From assembly GCF_000420825.1 (NCBI RefSeq), contig NZ_ATVR01000011.1, positions 1 through 64,000 on the forward strand: DNA of 64,000 nucleotides. The letters are read 5' to 3'. The position numbers and the translations under genes were made by a program. The DNA comes from Butyrivibrio sp. AE2015. Lineage in GTDB: Bacteria; Bacillota; Clostridia; Lachnospirales; Lachnospiraceae. The notes under the pieces were generated by a model. The model was not told the DNA's origin. It ran no database searches and saw only the letters and a list, made by a program, of their open reading frames with translations. Shown piece after piece: positions 1 to 8,712 of the stretch. Each line of letters starts with the position of its first letter. Within the stretch, counting starts at the first letter, position 1.

Positions 1-22
1 ATAGTTTTTATAGAAGACAAAT

Positions 23-202
23 GGGCATATACAGCATTTATCTGTCCACAGCCACCATTTTGACGGGTGGCTCGAGTCTTGAAATCGGCCTATATGCCCA
101 TTTTAACTTCGTGAGGGGTGGCTGCCTCGTAAAAAGTTGCTATATGCCCAAAATAGTAAAAATCAGAGGTGGCTGGAAGCTTTCCAAAGCGCTATATGCC
201 CA
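23..202. repeat. Array of spaced motifs GGTGGCT-N17/18-TATATGCCCA
   Basis: Four units are visible. Three are on the plus strand with GGTGGCT at 66, 117 and 168 and TATATGCCCA at 91, 141 and 193. The first unit is inverted (GGGCATATA at 23-31, AGCCACC at 50-56), so 23-99 forms a large two-step palindrome. GGTGGCT starts are exactly 51 bp apart. The 17-18 nt between the two blocks and the 16-17 nt between units are not conserved. The array may extend left of the window. A 79-codon reading frame crosses it but appears to be a by-product of the 51-bp period. Function is unknown; a binding-site array for a DNA-binding protein is one possibility. Confidence 0.6.
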
Positions 203-324
203 AAAGATCAATTTCAGCGGGGGAGATTGTAGTACAATTCTGATGCGGAAGCGAGAATAGTTGCTTATGGAAGATTTAAATTTGGTAATTGTGATATTAA
301 CAATATGGGATTAGTTGAGCTGTA

Positions 325-420
325 GGATAAGACTGAAAAAACTGTAATATTTATCCCATTCTATCCAAGCCGATTTTCAGAGTTGTGGGATAAAACCCGA
401 AAAACAGTTTAATCATTATC
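325..420. repeat. Two hairpin units with GGATAA/TTATCC arms
   Basis: GGATAA at 325-330 faces TTATCC at 351-356 across a 20-nt loop. GGGATAA at 387-393 faces TTATC at 416-420 across 22 nt. Both loops contain a GAAAAA core (ACTGAAAAAACTGT and ACCCGAAAAACAGT). The loop pattern is shared with the three units at 433-610, whose arms differ. No reading frame is supported here. Confidence 0.5.
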
Positions 421-432
421 ACGATAAAAAAT

Positions 433-610
433 ATGACCTAAATAAAAGAAAAATACAGAATAGGTCATGAATTTTGTAGTAGTTTAGCAATATCACGCCA
501 AAAAACATGACCTAGACAGGTGAAAAAAGCTATTTAGGTCATGAATTCTGTAATAACAAGGCATATCATGACAAAAAGCATGACCTAGGCAAGTGAAAAA
601 AATAGGTCAT
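433..610. repeat. Three hairpin units with ATGACCTA/TAGGTCAT arms
   Basis: Inverted arms ATGACCTA and TAGGTCAT occur at 433-440/461-468, 507-514/535-542 and 580-587/603-610, with loops of 20, 20 and 15 nt, each containing GAAAAA. Units repeat every 73-74 bp. The sequence after each unit is also conserved (GAATTTTGTAGTA, GAATTCTGTAATA, TTTTTTGTAATA). Arms are perfect 8-bp palindromic partners. The role is unknown; operator sites or short structured RNAs are both possible. Confidence 0.55.
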
Positions 611-726
611 GTTTTTTGTAATAGCACGTTATCCGTGCAGGTTATAATAAATAAAATGTCACAGTAAAATGAAAATATAGCCCTACACATTATTGAAAGT
701 AGCCACTCCTACTGTTCTCGGAGTCA

Positions 727-891
727 GAGCCTGAGGCCCTTGTACCCAGCCACACCGAAGGTGCTTGCCATTGATGGGTTCTGAGGAAAACGCTACAATG
801 CTAATTCCGACGGTGAGAGAAAATCTACTGTTCCCATCATCCTCACCGTCGGCTCGCAGACCAAGGCGTTTTCCTCAGGCTCAGTCAATGG
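727..891. other. Nested palindrome, candidate structured RNA
   Basis: Three nested perfect stems are present: CCATTGA 768-774 with TCAATGG 885-891, CTGAGGAAAACGC 781-793 with GCGTTTTCCTCAG 866-878, and CCGACGGTGAG 807-817 with CTCACCGTCGG 842-852. The internal bubbles are 13 nt on each side. GAGCCTGAGG at 727-736 can instead pair with CCTCAGGCTC at 873-882, competing with the second stem. CTACTGTTC occurs at 709-717 and again in the apical loop at 825-833. No known RNA family was recognised, and the coding strand is undetermined because the palindrome folds on both. Confidence 0.5.
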
Positions 892-907
892 TGGCGGACG
901 CTGCCAA

Positions 908-1147
908 TTACTTACGCATATACAAAGATAAAATATTGGGATGGATGCTAATTACATCCATCCCAATACTCTTGCAGCGATTTCCTTTGTGACCTTCATC
1001 ATGAAAACTGATTTCAACTGTTACATCAGGTCTCTCTGAAAGTGCCTCAATGACCATCTTATGGACATGTGAACCGCCATTCGCATTTATATTTGATGTA
1101 TTTTCTTTCATCGCCGGATAATTCCACGCAATCTCCACCGAAAGCAA
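908..1147 (-). pseudogene. Possible decayed gene fragment
   Basis: A 79-codon frame lies downstream of the Pel operon. It has protein-like composition in its middle (residues about 25-60, containing SERPDVTVEISF). However, its last codons run through the terminator hairpin, no ribosome binding site precedes its ATG, and another short open stretch with a stop lies just upstream at 1148-1220. I do not recognise the family. It could be the remains of a secreted-protein domain or chance. The rest of 892-1237 shows nothing else. Confidence 0.2.
922..967 (-). terminator. Intrinsic terminator, probable end of the Pel-operon transcript
   Basis: Read on the minus strand, a perfect 13-bp stem (955-967 with 935-947) closes a 7-nt loop and is followed by ATTTTATCTTT. 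It is the first convincing leftward terminator after the DUF4832 stop codon at 1238. Confidence 0.75.
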
Positions 1148-1237
1148 TTACTGTCTTTCACGGATAGTATTCTTCCACGATAGCCATTTTTTCCTCGTAA
1201 GTAATAGTTTCTCCGCGTGTTTTCAATTAAAAAACTC

Positions 1238-2611
1238 TCATTTCTCCCACAAAAAAGATTTTGTCCCCGCTCTTTCTGCCTGCATATTTAGATATACTGA
1301 TGGCTCATTCTTCCCCGGTTCTTCTATCCCCACGTAGATCTTTGTTCCGTCTTCTTTTAACAGATCACTTGAAATCCTTATTGTGCTCTGCATTTCCTGG
1401 TCCTGGCAGAGTTTTTTCAGATCAATTGAAATCAGGCATTTGTCTAACAACTTGCCGTATTGATCTTCAACATATATGTATGGTAAAAGATCAAAATACA
1501 CCGGCGCAACGCCATCATTTGTCATTGTTATTCCAATTTCTGTAATATTATTAACTGTATTTTTCATGCTAAGCGAGCTGACCCTGTACCTATAACCAAC
1601 AGTCCTTAAGACATCACAGATAGCCTCCGAAATACCTTCATCCCCTCGTGGGCATTCTGGAACCATTGGCCCGATAAATGTCATATGAGAATCTTCAAGT
1701 AAAGACAAGGTTTTATCAAGATTATTTCCAAGCATGGTACTCATAGGTATTGAACTTGTAAACTCTCCGCCCACAGGTGCAATATTCCATACTTCAGGAG
1801 CACACCTAAGACCGTTTTCTTCTTTGGTCGCACTATAAGCACCGCCGTTTTCTATCCAGTCAAGCCACTCCAAAGTATCCTCTTCTGCTCCTGTCATATC
1901 ATTGAAAACTCCAAAGTCTTCAGGCATCTCTGCAAAAGGCCTTCTCATCAAAAGACGCGCATAAGGAAAAGCATTTACATAGTGCTGTACGTAAATGCTT
2001 CTTATCTCTGTCAGAGGCATTTTAGGAATTCCTGCGGGATAATATGTGTGCCATTCTCCCCAGTGACCAAGGCTTCCAAGCTCAACATAAGCAAGGAACC
2101 CATCTTCTGAAAAATGCCTTCCGATCTCATTTATAACTTTTTCATGTTCGCTGATAAATACCTGATTATTGTAATCCGGGCAATATCCGCATCCATACTC
2201 TATTGTATAAAACTCACCATCTTTTGTTTTTTCATAGAGCCAGTCCGGAATATCCATATGTTCTTCACTCTTTGGATAATCGCAAACAAATCTAAGGACA
2301 AGATGCTTGCCCTCTTTTCTCCATTCATCCAGATGATTGTCAGCTTCTATGTTATCCCAGGCATAAACGCCTTCTTCAGGTTCAAGCTCTCTCCATTTAA
2401 GATTCATATAAACAAGAGTACTTGTCTGACATAGATCCACGCTGTCACAATCAGGCGCAAATCCCATATATGGATTGGGATAAATGCCATCATCTGCCTT
2501 ATAGTAAAATACTTTTTCTTTTCTGAAATTAAAGAACATATAGAATGCTCCGACCAAAGCCGCTGCAAGAAGAGTAAATATAAACAGCAGCATCAGCTTA
2601 TTTTTACGCAT
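1238..2611 (-). CDS. DUF4832/DUF4874-type membrane-anchored putative glycosidase
   Basis: A 457-residue protein with an N-terminal membrane anchor (about residues 6-28) followed by an extracellular domain. NPYMGF near residue 46 and a GHWGEWH motif near residue 183 match what I know of the DUF4832 family, which has a predicted TIM-barrel, glycosidase-like fold with no established activity. The Glu in GHWGE is a plausible catalytic acid (inference). The start at 2611 is preferred because GGGGAG sits 4 nt upstream; it overlaps the DUF4956 stop by 8 bp. It is the last gene of the Pel operon. Because the PelA-type protein lacks a hydrolase domain and the GH3 protein appears inactive, this is the best candidate for a hydrolase acting on the polymer. 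Confidence 0.75.
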   Translation of the reverse strand: MRKNKLMLLFIFTLLAAALVGAFYMFFNFRKEKVFYYKADDGIYPNPYMGFAPDCDSVDLCQTSTLVYMNLKWRELEPEEGVYAWDNIEADNHLDEWRKEGKHLVLRFVCDYPKSEEHMDIPDWLYEKTKDGEFYTIEYGCGYCPDYNNQVFISEHEKVINEIGRHFSEDGFLAYVELGSLGHWGEWHTYYPAGIPKMPLTEIRSIYVQHYVNAFPYARLLMRRPFAEMPEDFGVFNDMTGAEEDTLEWLDWIENGGAYSATKEENGLRCAPEVWNIAPVGGEFTSSIPMSTMLGNNLDKTLSLLEDSHMTFIGPMVPECPRGDEGISEAICDVLRTVGYRYRVSSLSMKNTVNNITEIGITMTNDGVAPVYFDLLPYIYVEDQYGKLLDKCLISIDLKKLCQDQEMQSTIRISSDLLKEDGTKIYVGIEEPGKNEPSVYLNMQAERAGTKSFLWEK

Positions 2612-3275
2612 TGTACTCCCCATTATACTGAATGAGTGTTACATCTTTTACCTTATCAATGTTTCTTATCTTCTCTTCGAAGAAGAAGTCATCGCCTTTA
2701 ACATTAACTTCTACGGCAAGCTCTGTAACATCACCGCGCATAGTCTTGGACTTAACAAAGTATTTCTTTTTACCAAATGCTCTTAAGATCTCATCTCCGG
2801 CCTCTGTTCCCTCATAATGGATAACAGCGATATAAATCTTGCCATTTGATGATCTTGAATAGAAAATAGCAATCATGATTATCATGATAACTGCTGCCAC
2901 AAGTGTAAGTGCATACATTCCGGCGCCTGCAGTAATACCGGTTGTTATAGACCAGAACAGGTACAAAAGATCAAGGGGATCCTTGACTGCAGTTCTGAAT
3001 CTGACAATAGAAAGGGCACCTACCATACCAAGGGAAATAACAACGTTGGTACTGATTGCCAGAGTAACCATGCATGTAAGAACACACATACCAATAAGTG
3101 TTACTGCAAAGCTTTTTGAAAAAATGACACCTGCATAGAATCTTCTGTATACAAGGTAGATCAAAATTCCTAACAAAAGTGCAATTAAAAGTGCAATTGC
3201 AATGCTTCCAACATCATAAGTTGAATATGCATCAGAATTTAAAATTGATTTTTTGATCATATCTTTAACGCTCAT
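2604..3275 (-). CDS. DUF4956 membrane protein
   Basis: A 223-residue protein with about four transmembrane helices (residues about 22-45, 55-80, 85-105 and 110-140), with RFRTAVKDPLDLLYLFW between helices and a soluble alpha/beta C-terminal domain (about 145-223). The RFR-x-KDP-type loop and layout fit DUF4956. Its ATG overlaps the stop of the TTM gene (ATGA), so the two are translationally coupled. DUF4956 proteins are commonly found beside TTM/VTC-like polymerase-domain proteins and CotH kinases. By analogy with the yeast VTC complex it may be the membrane partner of the neighbouring TTM domain; that role is inference. Confidence 0.8.
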   Translation of the reverse strand: MSVKDMIKKSILNSDAYSTYDVGSIAIALLIALLLGILIYLVYRRFYAGVIFSKSFAVTLIGMCVLTCMVTLAISTNVVISLGMVGALSIVRFRTAVKDPLDLLYLFWSITTGITAGAGMYALTLVAAVIMIIMIAIFYSRSSNGKIYIAVIHYEGTEAGDEILRAFGKKKYFVKSKTMRGDVTELAVEVNVKGDDFFFEEKIRNIDKVKDVTLIQYNGEYNA

Positions 3276-4000
3276 ATAATATTCCTCTCATCTACAAAAC
3301 TATCGCTACCATAAAGGTATGCGGTCTTATCACAGCACAAAACAAATTTGGATGCAGCCGTAAATTCGCTTGACGCTGGCGGGCACAGATCCCTTACAAG
3401 CTGCGGTAAAAACTCTGTGTATTTCACTTCCATAATAAGTTTATCTGACGGAAGTGCATTAAGAGTCGGAAGGGTAGGATCAAATATATCGTAGCTTCCG
3501 ATTGCTGCCCTGACCTTTTTATCAAAGGTTATCCTGACAGTCCCTCCATCATGAATATATGGAGCCCTGTCATAATCCACAATAACCCTTGGCCTTAGAA
3601 CATTGCTCACACATTCAACATAGAACTCTTTTAAAAGGTTATTGTCCTTTTGCAAAAGAAATCCGTAATCTCCTTCAATTATCCTGTATACCTCATCTTT
3701 TGTGAGGCTTGCTGCTTCTTTATAAATATATTTATCGTTTTTGATTTTTCTTTCAAGCTTAATACCTTTATCAGAAAAATTATAAATCCTGATCCTGTAT
3801 TTTTTTCTGAAGAATACGCCCATGTCTTTTTCTTCGTAAGCACTGTTAAAAAAGTCATCAAAATACAGGCTCCTTATAAGATATTCTCCGTTTATTGCAT
3901 TAGGATCCAGCTTAAAGTAGGGCGCAAGCCTTGGTTTTAAGGCTTCAAACTCCCCATAGCTGATAAGATATTTCCACTCATGTCTAAAGGTTTTATCCAT
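3272..4000 (-). CDS. Polyphosphate polymerase (VTC/TTM) domain protein
   Basis: A 242-residue soluble protein made of a single triphosphate-tunnel-type domain. The expected tunnel residues are visible: RHEWKY near the N-terminus, RSLYFDD, RKKYRIRIYN, KLERKIK, a VDYDRAPY strand, RITFDK, IMEVKY and TAASKF near the C-terminus. These correspond to the basic and acidic residues that bind triphosphate or polyphosphate and metal in the VTC catalytic domain. It has no SPX or transmembrane segment, so membrane attachment would need a partner, presumably the coupled DUF4956 protein. Actual polyphosphate synthesis is not shown. It lies 28 bp after the CotH gene inside the Pel operon. Confidence 0.82.
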   Translation of the reverse strand: MDKTFRHEWKYLISYGEFEALKPRLAPYFKLDPNAINGEYLIRSLYFDDFFNSAYEEKDMGVFFRKKYRIRIYNFSDKGIKLERKIKNDKYIYKEAASLTKDEVYRIIEGDYGFLLQKDNNLLKEFYVECVSNVLRPRVIVDYDRAPYIHDGGTVRITFDKKVRAAIGSYDIFDPTLPTLNALPSDKLIMEVKYTEFLPQLVRDLCPPASSEFTAASKFVLCCDKTAYLYGSDSFVDERNII

Positions 4001-4028
4001 ATATACACCGCTTTACTAATTATAATGG

Positions 4029-5828
4029 TTACTCAACGACCGTATACCTGTCTATTGTACCATCTTCATTTATATAAAAACATAGTACTCCAAATGTTTT
4101 TCCAACTTCGGCTTCTTCGTAGTAATCAAAACACTCCTGAGAATTGCCTTTTTCATCATAGGCCCTGACAGAAAGGAAGTATTCACCAGGCTCCGGAACA
4201 TCGCAGCTAATCTTTGTCCATACACCCTCATAAGTAGCAACTACGTCTGTACCATCATTGTTTCTGGATAAAACTGCCTTGTAAGTAATTTCATCCTGCT
4301 GAAAATCATAGGCAGTATCCCAGTTCATAAGAAGCTTTCCATCCTCGATAACCGGTTCTCCGACATAGAAAGGTAATGGTTTTTCCAAAGATGCAAGATA
4401 GTGCTCATAGTTTTCCTCAATCTGATTCGGCAGTTCCAGTGCTACCTCATCATACTGCTTGGGAGTCAGCTGTTCATAAGTGATATCAGGAGCGTTCCAT
4501 AAATACTGTTCTACGACTGCCCTGTAATCTGTTATCATCTCGCTGATCCTGTTTGGAGTAATAACATTTTCTTTTAGATCAAGGATTGCTCTATCGAGCT
4601 CTTCTCTAAAGCTATCAGATTTTAAGCACCTGTTAAACAGTACATTACCCCAGTAGTTACTTACACCTTTTTCCCAGCTTCCATAATCTGTTCTTGTAAG
4701 GATTTCATTTTCTTTGATCCTGAATGCACCATCTAAATCCCAGCTAATAAAATACCACACATTTTCATTCTTAGGGCTATAAAGATAACAGTTTCTGCTC
4801 TGTGTATCAACATTTCCGGTCAAAATATTAAACGCAAGCCAATATGCAAGATTCTCTCTGTCAAAGTGCTTATCCAGCACTTCATCTATGGAAATTGAAT
4901 AATCATTAAGATCATCAAGCATATCAATGAGCTTTGTATGGTCACTATCCCCCTTTATCTCGAGGTACTGTTCGAATTTACTTACATCATATCCAGGATC
5001 TGTCTCGAGTTTTATAGCATCCTCATATCTGAAAAATTCAAAAAAGTTCACCTTATAGAGCTGACCATATCTGTCAAGTCCATGGGCCCTAAGAGCTGTC
5101 TTGTTGAGCTGTTCAACCTGCGTATACAAGCCATAATCTTCAAATCCGTCATCACTTCCATCTGTGAGGTCATTGACATAAAGATGAACAAATTGAGTTC
5201 TCAGGCTCATTAGCTGTTCCACATTTTTCAAAATATCAAATCCCAGTTTATTCCTAAATCTAAGTCCGTCAGTCTGGTGCTTGTTTAAGTCTATAGTAGT
5301 CTGTCCATTCCAATTTCCCTGATTCTCTTTGAGCTTGATCTTATAGTTCTTTTGAACATTCTTACTGGAACTCTGACCTCTTATCTGAACAGTCGCATTG
5401 GGAGCTGTCCTGCCAAATCCAAGATTTCCCGCCGGAATTCCCTCTTCTGTTCCAACCTGCAAAAGAGCTTCCACCTTATACCTTGGAATACCCAGTTCAT
5501 CGTAATAATAGGCAGAATGTGAGTTGACCTCTTCCCAGGTATGGTTCGTTCCTTCAATCTCATTGCCCTGTCTGACAGTCAGATACATAGTAACTACATC
5601 CATTCCATCATCCTCATACAGAGCATCAACATCCCGAATGTGACTGACACCACTTTCATCCGTACTGATATTCTTATTATCTATCACCTGCAAAAAAGTC
5701 TCTGTTTCTGCCTGTGACTGATTGTCCGTATTAAAATAGTAGTTATATATATTGCTTCCGGCAATAGCTGCCGCTACCACAATAAATCCAAATACTATTC
5801 CTATACTTTTTCTCTTTTTCTTTTTCAT
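4029..5828 (-). CDS. CotH kinase family protein, membrane anchored
   Basis: A 599-residue protein with a KKKKRK N-terminus and one transmembrane anchor (about 9-29), then an extracellular CotH domain. Family motifs are present: IRGQSSSKN (149-157) with a downstream KNYKIKL, GLYTQVEQ, a GNVDTQSRNCY segment, and SWDLDGAF near 363 giving the metal-binding DxD. CotH proteins are secreted atypical protein kinases known from Bacillus spore coat. Here the gene is in a polysaccharide operon, so a target among Pel or surface proteins is only a guess. The C-terminal 120 residues (LPFYVGEPVI onward) look like a fibronectin-III-like beta domain. The gene starts 13 bp after pelG. Confidence 0.85.
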   Translation of the reverse strand: MKKKKRKSIGIVFGFIVVAAAIAGSNIYNYYFNTDNQSQAETETFLQVIDNKNISTDESGVSHIRDVDALYEDDGMDVVTMYLTVRQGNEIEGTNHTWEEVNSHSAYYYDELGIPRYKVEALLQVGTEEGIPAGNLGFGRTAPNATVQIRGQSSSKNVQKNYKIKLKENQGNWNGQTTIDLNKHQTDGLRFRNKLGFDILKNVEQLMSLRTQFVHLYVNDLTDGSDDGFEDYGLYTQVEQLNKTALRAHGLDRYGQLYKVNFFEFFRYEDAIKLETDPGYDVSKFEQYLEIKGDSDHTKLIDMLDDLNDYSISIDEVLDKHFDRENLAYWLAFNILTGNVDTQSRNCYLYSPKNENVWYFISWDLDGAFRIKENEILTRTDYGSWEKGVSNYWGNVLFNRCLKSDSFREELDRAILDLKENVITPNRISEMITDYRAVVEQYLWNAPDITYEQLTPKQYDEVALELPNQIEENYEHYLASLEKPLPFYVGEPVIEDGKLLMNWDTAYDFQQDEITYKAVLSRNNDGTDVVATYEGVWTKISCDVPEPGEYFLSVRAYDEKGNSQECFDYYEEAEVGKTFGVLCFYINEDGTIDRYTVVE

Positions 5829-5841
5829 AAAAGTGCCTTTC

Positions 5842-7293
5842 TTATGCAGCTTTTTGATTCCTGCTTATAAACGCATAGAGTTTACTTCCGAAGCCATAAT
5901 GCCTTTCAGCCACAATAGGCTGTGAACTCAGGATATGATATGGAAGCTTTTTGGTATAACTGATAAGTTTAAAAAGTGCAAAAACGAAATAGATTATGCA
6001 GCTTAGGGCAAATCCAAATCCATAATATTTGGATTCAAGAAGCAGTGATAATGCACTGAGAACAGTAGATGAAACTCCAAAAAGAATCGCTGAATTTCTC
6101 GCGTCCTCATAATCCGTAAAATACATAAGGATAAGCATGAGAACATTACCTACTGCGTAAGCTCCATAGCCAACGCTCAGCACCCTAAAGTACCCTTCCA
6201 TCAGAGAATCAAATCCAAGGGGGAGTCTTTCCAAAAACACAAGTCCCACGGAAAGAATAAGTGCTGTGGCATAAAACTGCCTTCTGGCTGTGTAAACAAG
6301 CTCGTGTTCCAAAACAGTTATCATTTCATTTTCAGCCTGTTCTATTTCAACAATCGATCCTGTTCCATTAAAAAGATCGTAATATCTCCTGTACTTTGGA
6401 TAAAAATTAACTTCAACCGATGCCACAAAATTAATTGTGGTAATAAGAATCGTGATAAAGGCAAAAAGTGCAGCCACATCATGCTGAGGCGCTCCATAAT
6501 AAAGGCCTTTTATCTGTATTCCCACATCACTCATCCAGGCTATGACAAGATGAGAAAATAGCCCTAAGTTTGTAAAAAAGCCAACAAGCATAAGGTCTTT
6601 GTACTCGTCAAACCAAGGAAGAAAAGCGAAATGATTTTCCATGGAATTTGGAAAGTATCCATACAAAAGGATCATGTCATATACGATCATAACGCCATAT
6701 CCGACGCTTACGCTGAGCATCAGGATATGTAGGGATACTCCTAAAAAAGCACAGCCAAACATCGCAGTAAGAACAGAAAAAATAATGGCATAAACGTAGG
6801 ACATAAGAATACCTTTATAATCCTTGACTGCAGTCAGATAGTTCATCTGTGTCCAGGCCACTATAAGCTCCATAAATAAGACAAAATTGAGAATGCACAG
6901 CATAAGGTCAATTCCTGCATTTAACAAAAATATAATCCATAAAATGCCGCCAAAAGGCATCTCAAATCCAAGTATTCCCTCCATTGAAGGTATTACATCC
7001 TTTTCTTTTTCCTCATACAAAAGATCTGCAACATACCTGGTCATTACCATAGAAAAGATGCTGCTGATTGCCATAGATGCCAAAAGACAATATGTTATCA
7101 TGCATACCAGAAGGTCCTGTTCAGGCTTTTGCAGCCCTGCTGCCCTTCCAATATAGTTGATGCTAAGAAGGAAAAGAACCCCCAGCAGCATTGGACCTGC
7201 TGTGACCATCCCCGTATAGCCGTAGGCTTTCAGCATCGACAGGACACCTGTGGCTCTAAAGAGCTTTTTTAACTCAAATCCTATACCTGCCAT
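5842..7293 (-). CDS. pelG: Pel polysaccharide exporter PelG
   Basis: A 483-residue polytopic membrane protein with about 12 hydrophobic segments and the diagnostic PelG start MAGIGFELKKLFR. PelG belongs to the MOP flippase superfamily (polysaccharide transporters) and forms the membrane complex with PelD, PelE and PelF that makes and translocates the Pel chain. Its length is close to that of Pseudomonas PelG. Its ATG directly abuts the pelF stop codon, with GGAG inside the end of pelF as ribosome binding site. No missing segment is evident. Confidence 0.93.
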   Translation of the reverse strand: MAGIGFELKKLFRATGVLSMLKAYGYTGMVTAGPMLLGVLFLLSINYIGRAAGLQKPEQDLLVCMITYCLLASMAISSIFSMVMTRYVADLLYEEKEKDVIPSMEGILGFEMPFGGILWIIFLLNAGIDLMLCILNFVLFMELIVAWTQMNYLTAVKDYKGILMSYVYAIIFSVLTAMFGCAFLGVSLHILMLSVSVGYGVMIVYDMILLYGYFPNSMENHFAFLPWFDEYKDLMLVGFFTNLGLFSHLVIAWMSDVGIQIKGLYYGAPQHDVAALFAFITILITTINFVASVEVNFYPKYRRYYDLFNGTGSIVEIEQAENEMITVLEHELVYTARRQFYATALILSVGLVFLERLPLGFDSLMEGYFRVLSVGYGAYAVGNVLMLILMYFTDYEDARNSAILFGVSSTVLSALSLLLESKYYGFGFALSCIIYFVFALFKLISYTKKLPYHILSSQPIVAERHYGFGSKLYAFISRNQKAA

Positions 7294-8709
7294 TTATAAA
7301 TTAACTCCATATTCGATCATATTGTACAATTTATTGTACCTGGACATCATCTGCGGATGTTGAAAATACTTTTCAACTCTCCTCTTTCCGTTTTGTCCCA
7401 TCTCAATTCGCTTATTTCTGTCGCTGCACATTCTGTCCATAGCCTTTGCAAGCCCCTCTCTGTGCATAGGCGGTGCAATGAAGCCCGCAGTTCCGAAAAA
7501 GTCTCCGCTTGCCCCTTCTATAAGTTCACGACAGCATCCAACATCTGTTGTAACAACAGGCCTTCCTGCAGCAAAGGATTCAAGAACCGAAAGAGGCTGT
7601 CCTTCCGAAATACTAGTAAGCACAGTAAAATCCAGCTTCTCCATGTATTTCACCACATCAACCTGTCCAACAAATTTGATATTTTTTAGTTCAAGGCTCT
7701 CCACCAGCTGATAGCATTCCTCTGCATATTCCTCATCATCAACTCCACCAAGAATATGAAGACGGACATTATCTCTCATTCCCGAAAGTTCATGGAAAGC
7801 GTATATTAAAGTCTTTACATCTTTTATCTGAGCAATTCTGATAACTGCCCCGATATCCACAAAGCCATCATCTTCCTTGTAAGGGATGTTGCAAAATCTC
7901 TCGTATCTTATTCCATTTGGAATAACCCTGCATTTCTCCGGATCAGCCCCAAGCTCAACCTGTATCTTATTGGCATTTTCAAACAGGCAGGTGACATATG
8001 TAGCTCTTTTATATACTGCATCAGACAGCATGTAAAAGAACTTGATCCATTGCTTTTTAAAAGCAGGTATTACCCATTGGGCTCTTATTATCTCTTCTTC
8101 TCTTTCTCTTGAATAGATTCCATGCTCAGAAAGAATTATGGGCCTTCCTGTTTTATAATTGGCAAGTGAAGCCAACAGTCCACCATATCCCGTACATATT
8201 GTGTGGTATATGTCTGCTTCCGGGACCTTACTTCCAAGAAGATAAAGTACAGGAAGAAGCATGGATCTGATCGTGTGGAAAGTCTCCGCAAAAGCCACAT
8301 ATGGATATTTTTCTTTGCAGAGCCTTGTCAATATTTCAAGAAATTCCTCACTCATAAGAAAACTTGCAGGATTATAATGTCTATCCTGATACATGTTATA
8401 AAGCAGATTCCAGTCAGGGCTTTCGCAATCTATAAGTTTTTCTACGGCTTCTTTTTCCTCATTTGATAGTTTGAATCTGTCCTTTTTACCCGCTCTTACC
8501 TTTAAAGCGTCGTCCAAAAAGATCTCGTGAACCTCCTTAACATTTGGCGGAAGCTCATATTTGTATCTGCCTCTATCCCTGGCATGAGCACCAATCACCC
8601 ATAAAATAAAAGTATGCTCAGGAAGCGCCTGGATATAACCGTGCATCCAGGACGCAACGCCACCATATGTATAGGGATAACTTCCCTCCAAAATAAGGCA
8701 TATTTTCAT
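7294..8709 (-). CDS. pelF: GT4 glycosyltransferase PelF
   Basis: A 471-residue cytoplasmic GT-B glycosyltransferase. The N-terminus has the PelF signature LEGSYPYTYGGVASW, and the nucleotide-sugar site shows the EX7E pattern in EGQPLSVLE followed by AAGRPVVTTDVG. PelF polymerises the Pel chain from UDP-sugars (in Pseudomonas UDP-GalNAc/GlcNAc); substrate here is inferred from family. It sits between the deacetylase and pelG, 3 bp after the former, with AAGGAA upstream of the ATG. Confidence 0.94.
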   Translation of the reverse strand: MKICLILEGSYPYTYGGVASWMHGYIQALPEHTFILWVIGAHARDRGRYKYELPPNVKEVHEIFLDDALKVRAGKKDRFKLSNEEKEAVEKLIDCESPDWNLLYNMYQDRHYNPASFLMSEEFLEILTRLCKEKYPYVAFAETFHTIRSMLLPVLYLLGSKVPEADIYHTICTGYGGLLASLANYKTGRPIILSEHGIYSREREEEIIRAQWVIPAFKKQWIKFFYMLSDAVYKRATYVTCLFENANKIQVELGADPEKCRVIPNGIRYERFCNIPYKEDDGFVDIGAVIRIAQIKDVKTLIYAFHELSGMRDNVRLHILGGVDDEEYAEECYQLVESLELKNIKFVGQVDVVKYMEKLDFTVLTSISEGQPLSVLESFAAGRPVVTTDVGCCRELIEGASGDFFGTAGFIAPPMHREGLAKAMDRMCSDRNKRIEMGQNGKRRVEKYFQHPQMMSRYNKLYNMIEYGVNL

Positions 8710-8712
8710 AGT

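Noticed and set aside
23-202. A CRISPR array
   Set aside because: Conserved blocks are only 7 and 10 bp, one unit is inverted, and no cas genes are in the window.
21-260. A 79-codon plus-strand frame over the first repeat array
   Set aside because: It exists because the repeat period (51 bp) is a multiple of three; no ribosome binding site and no protein-like conservation are visible.
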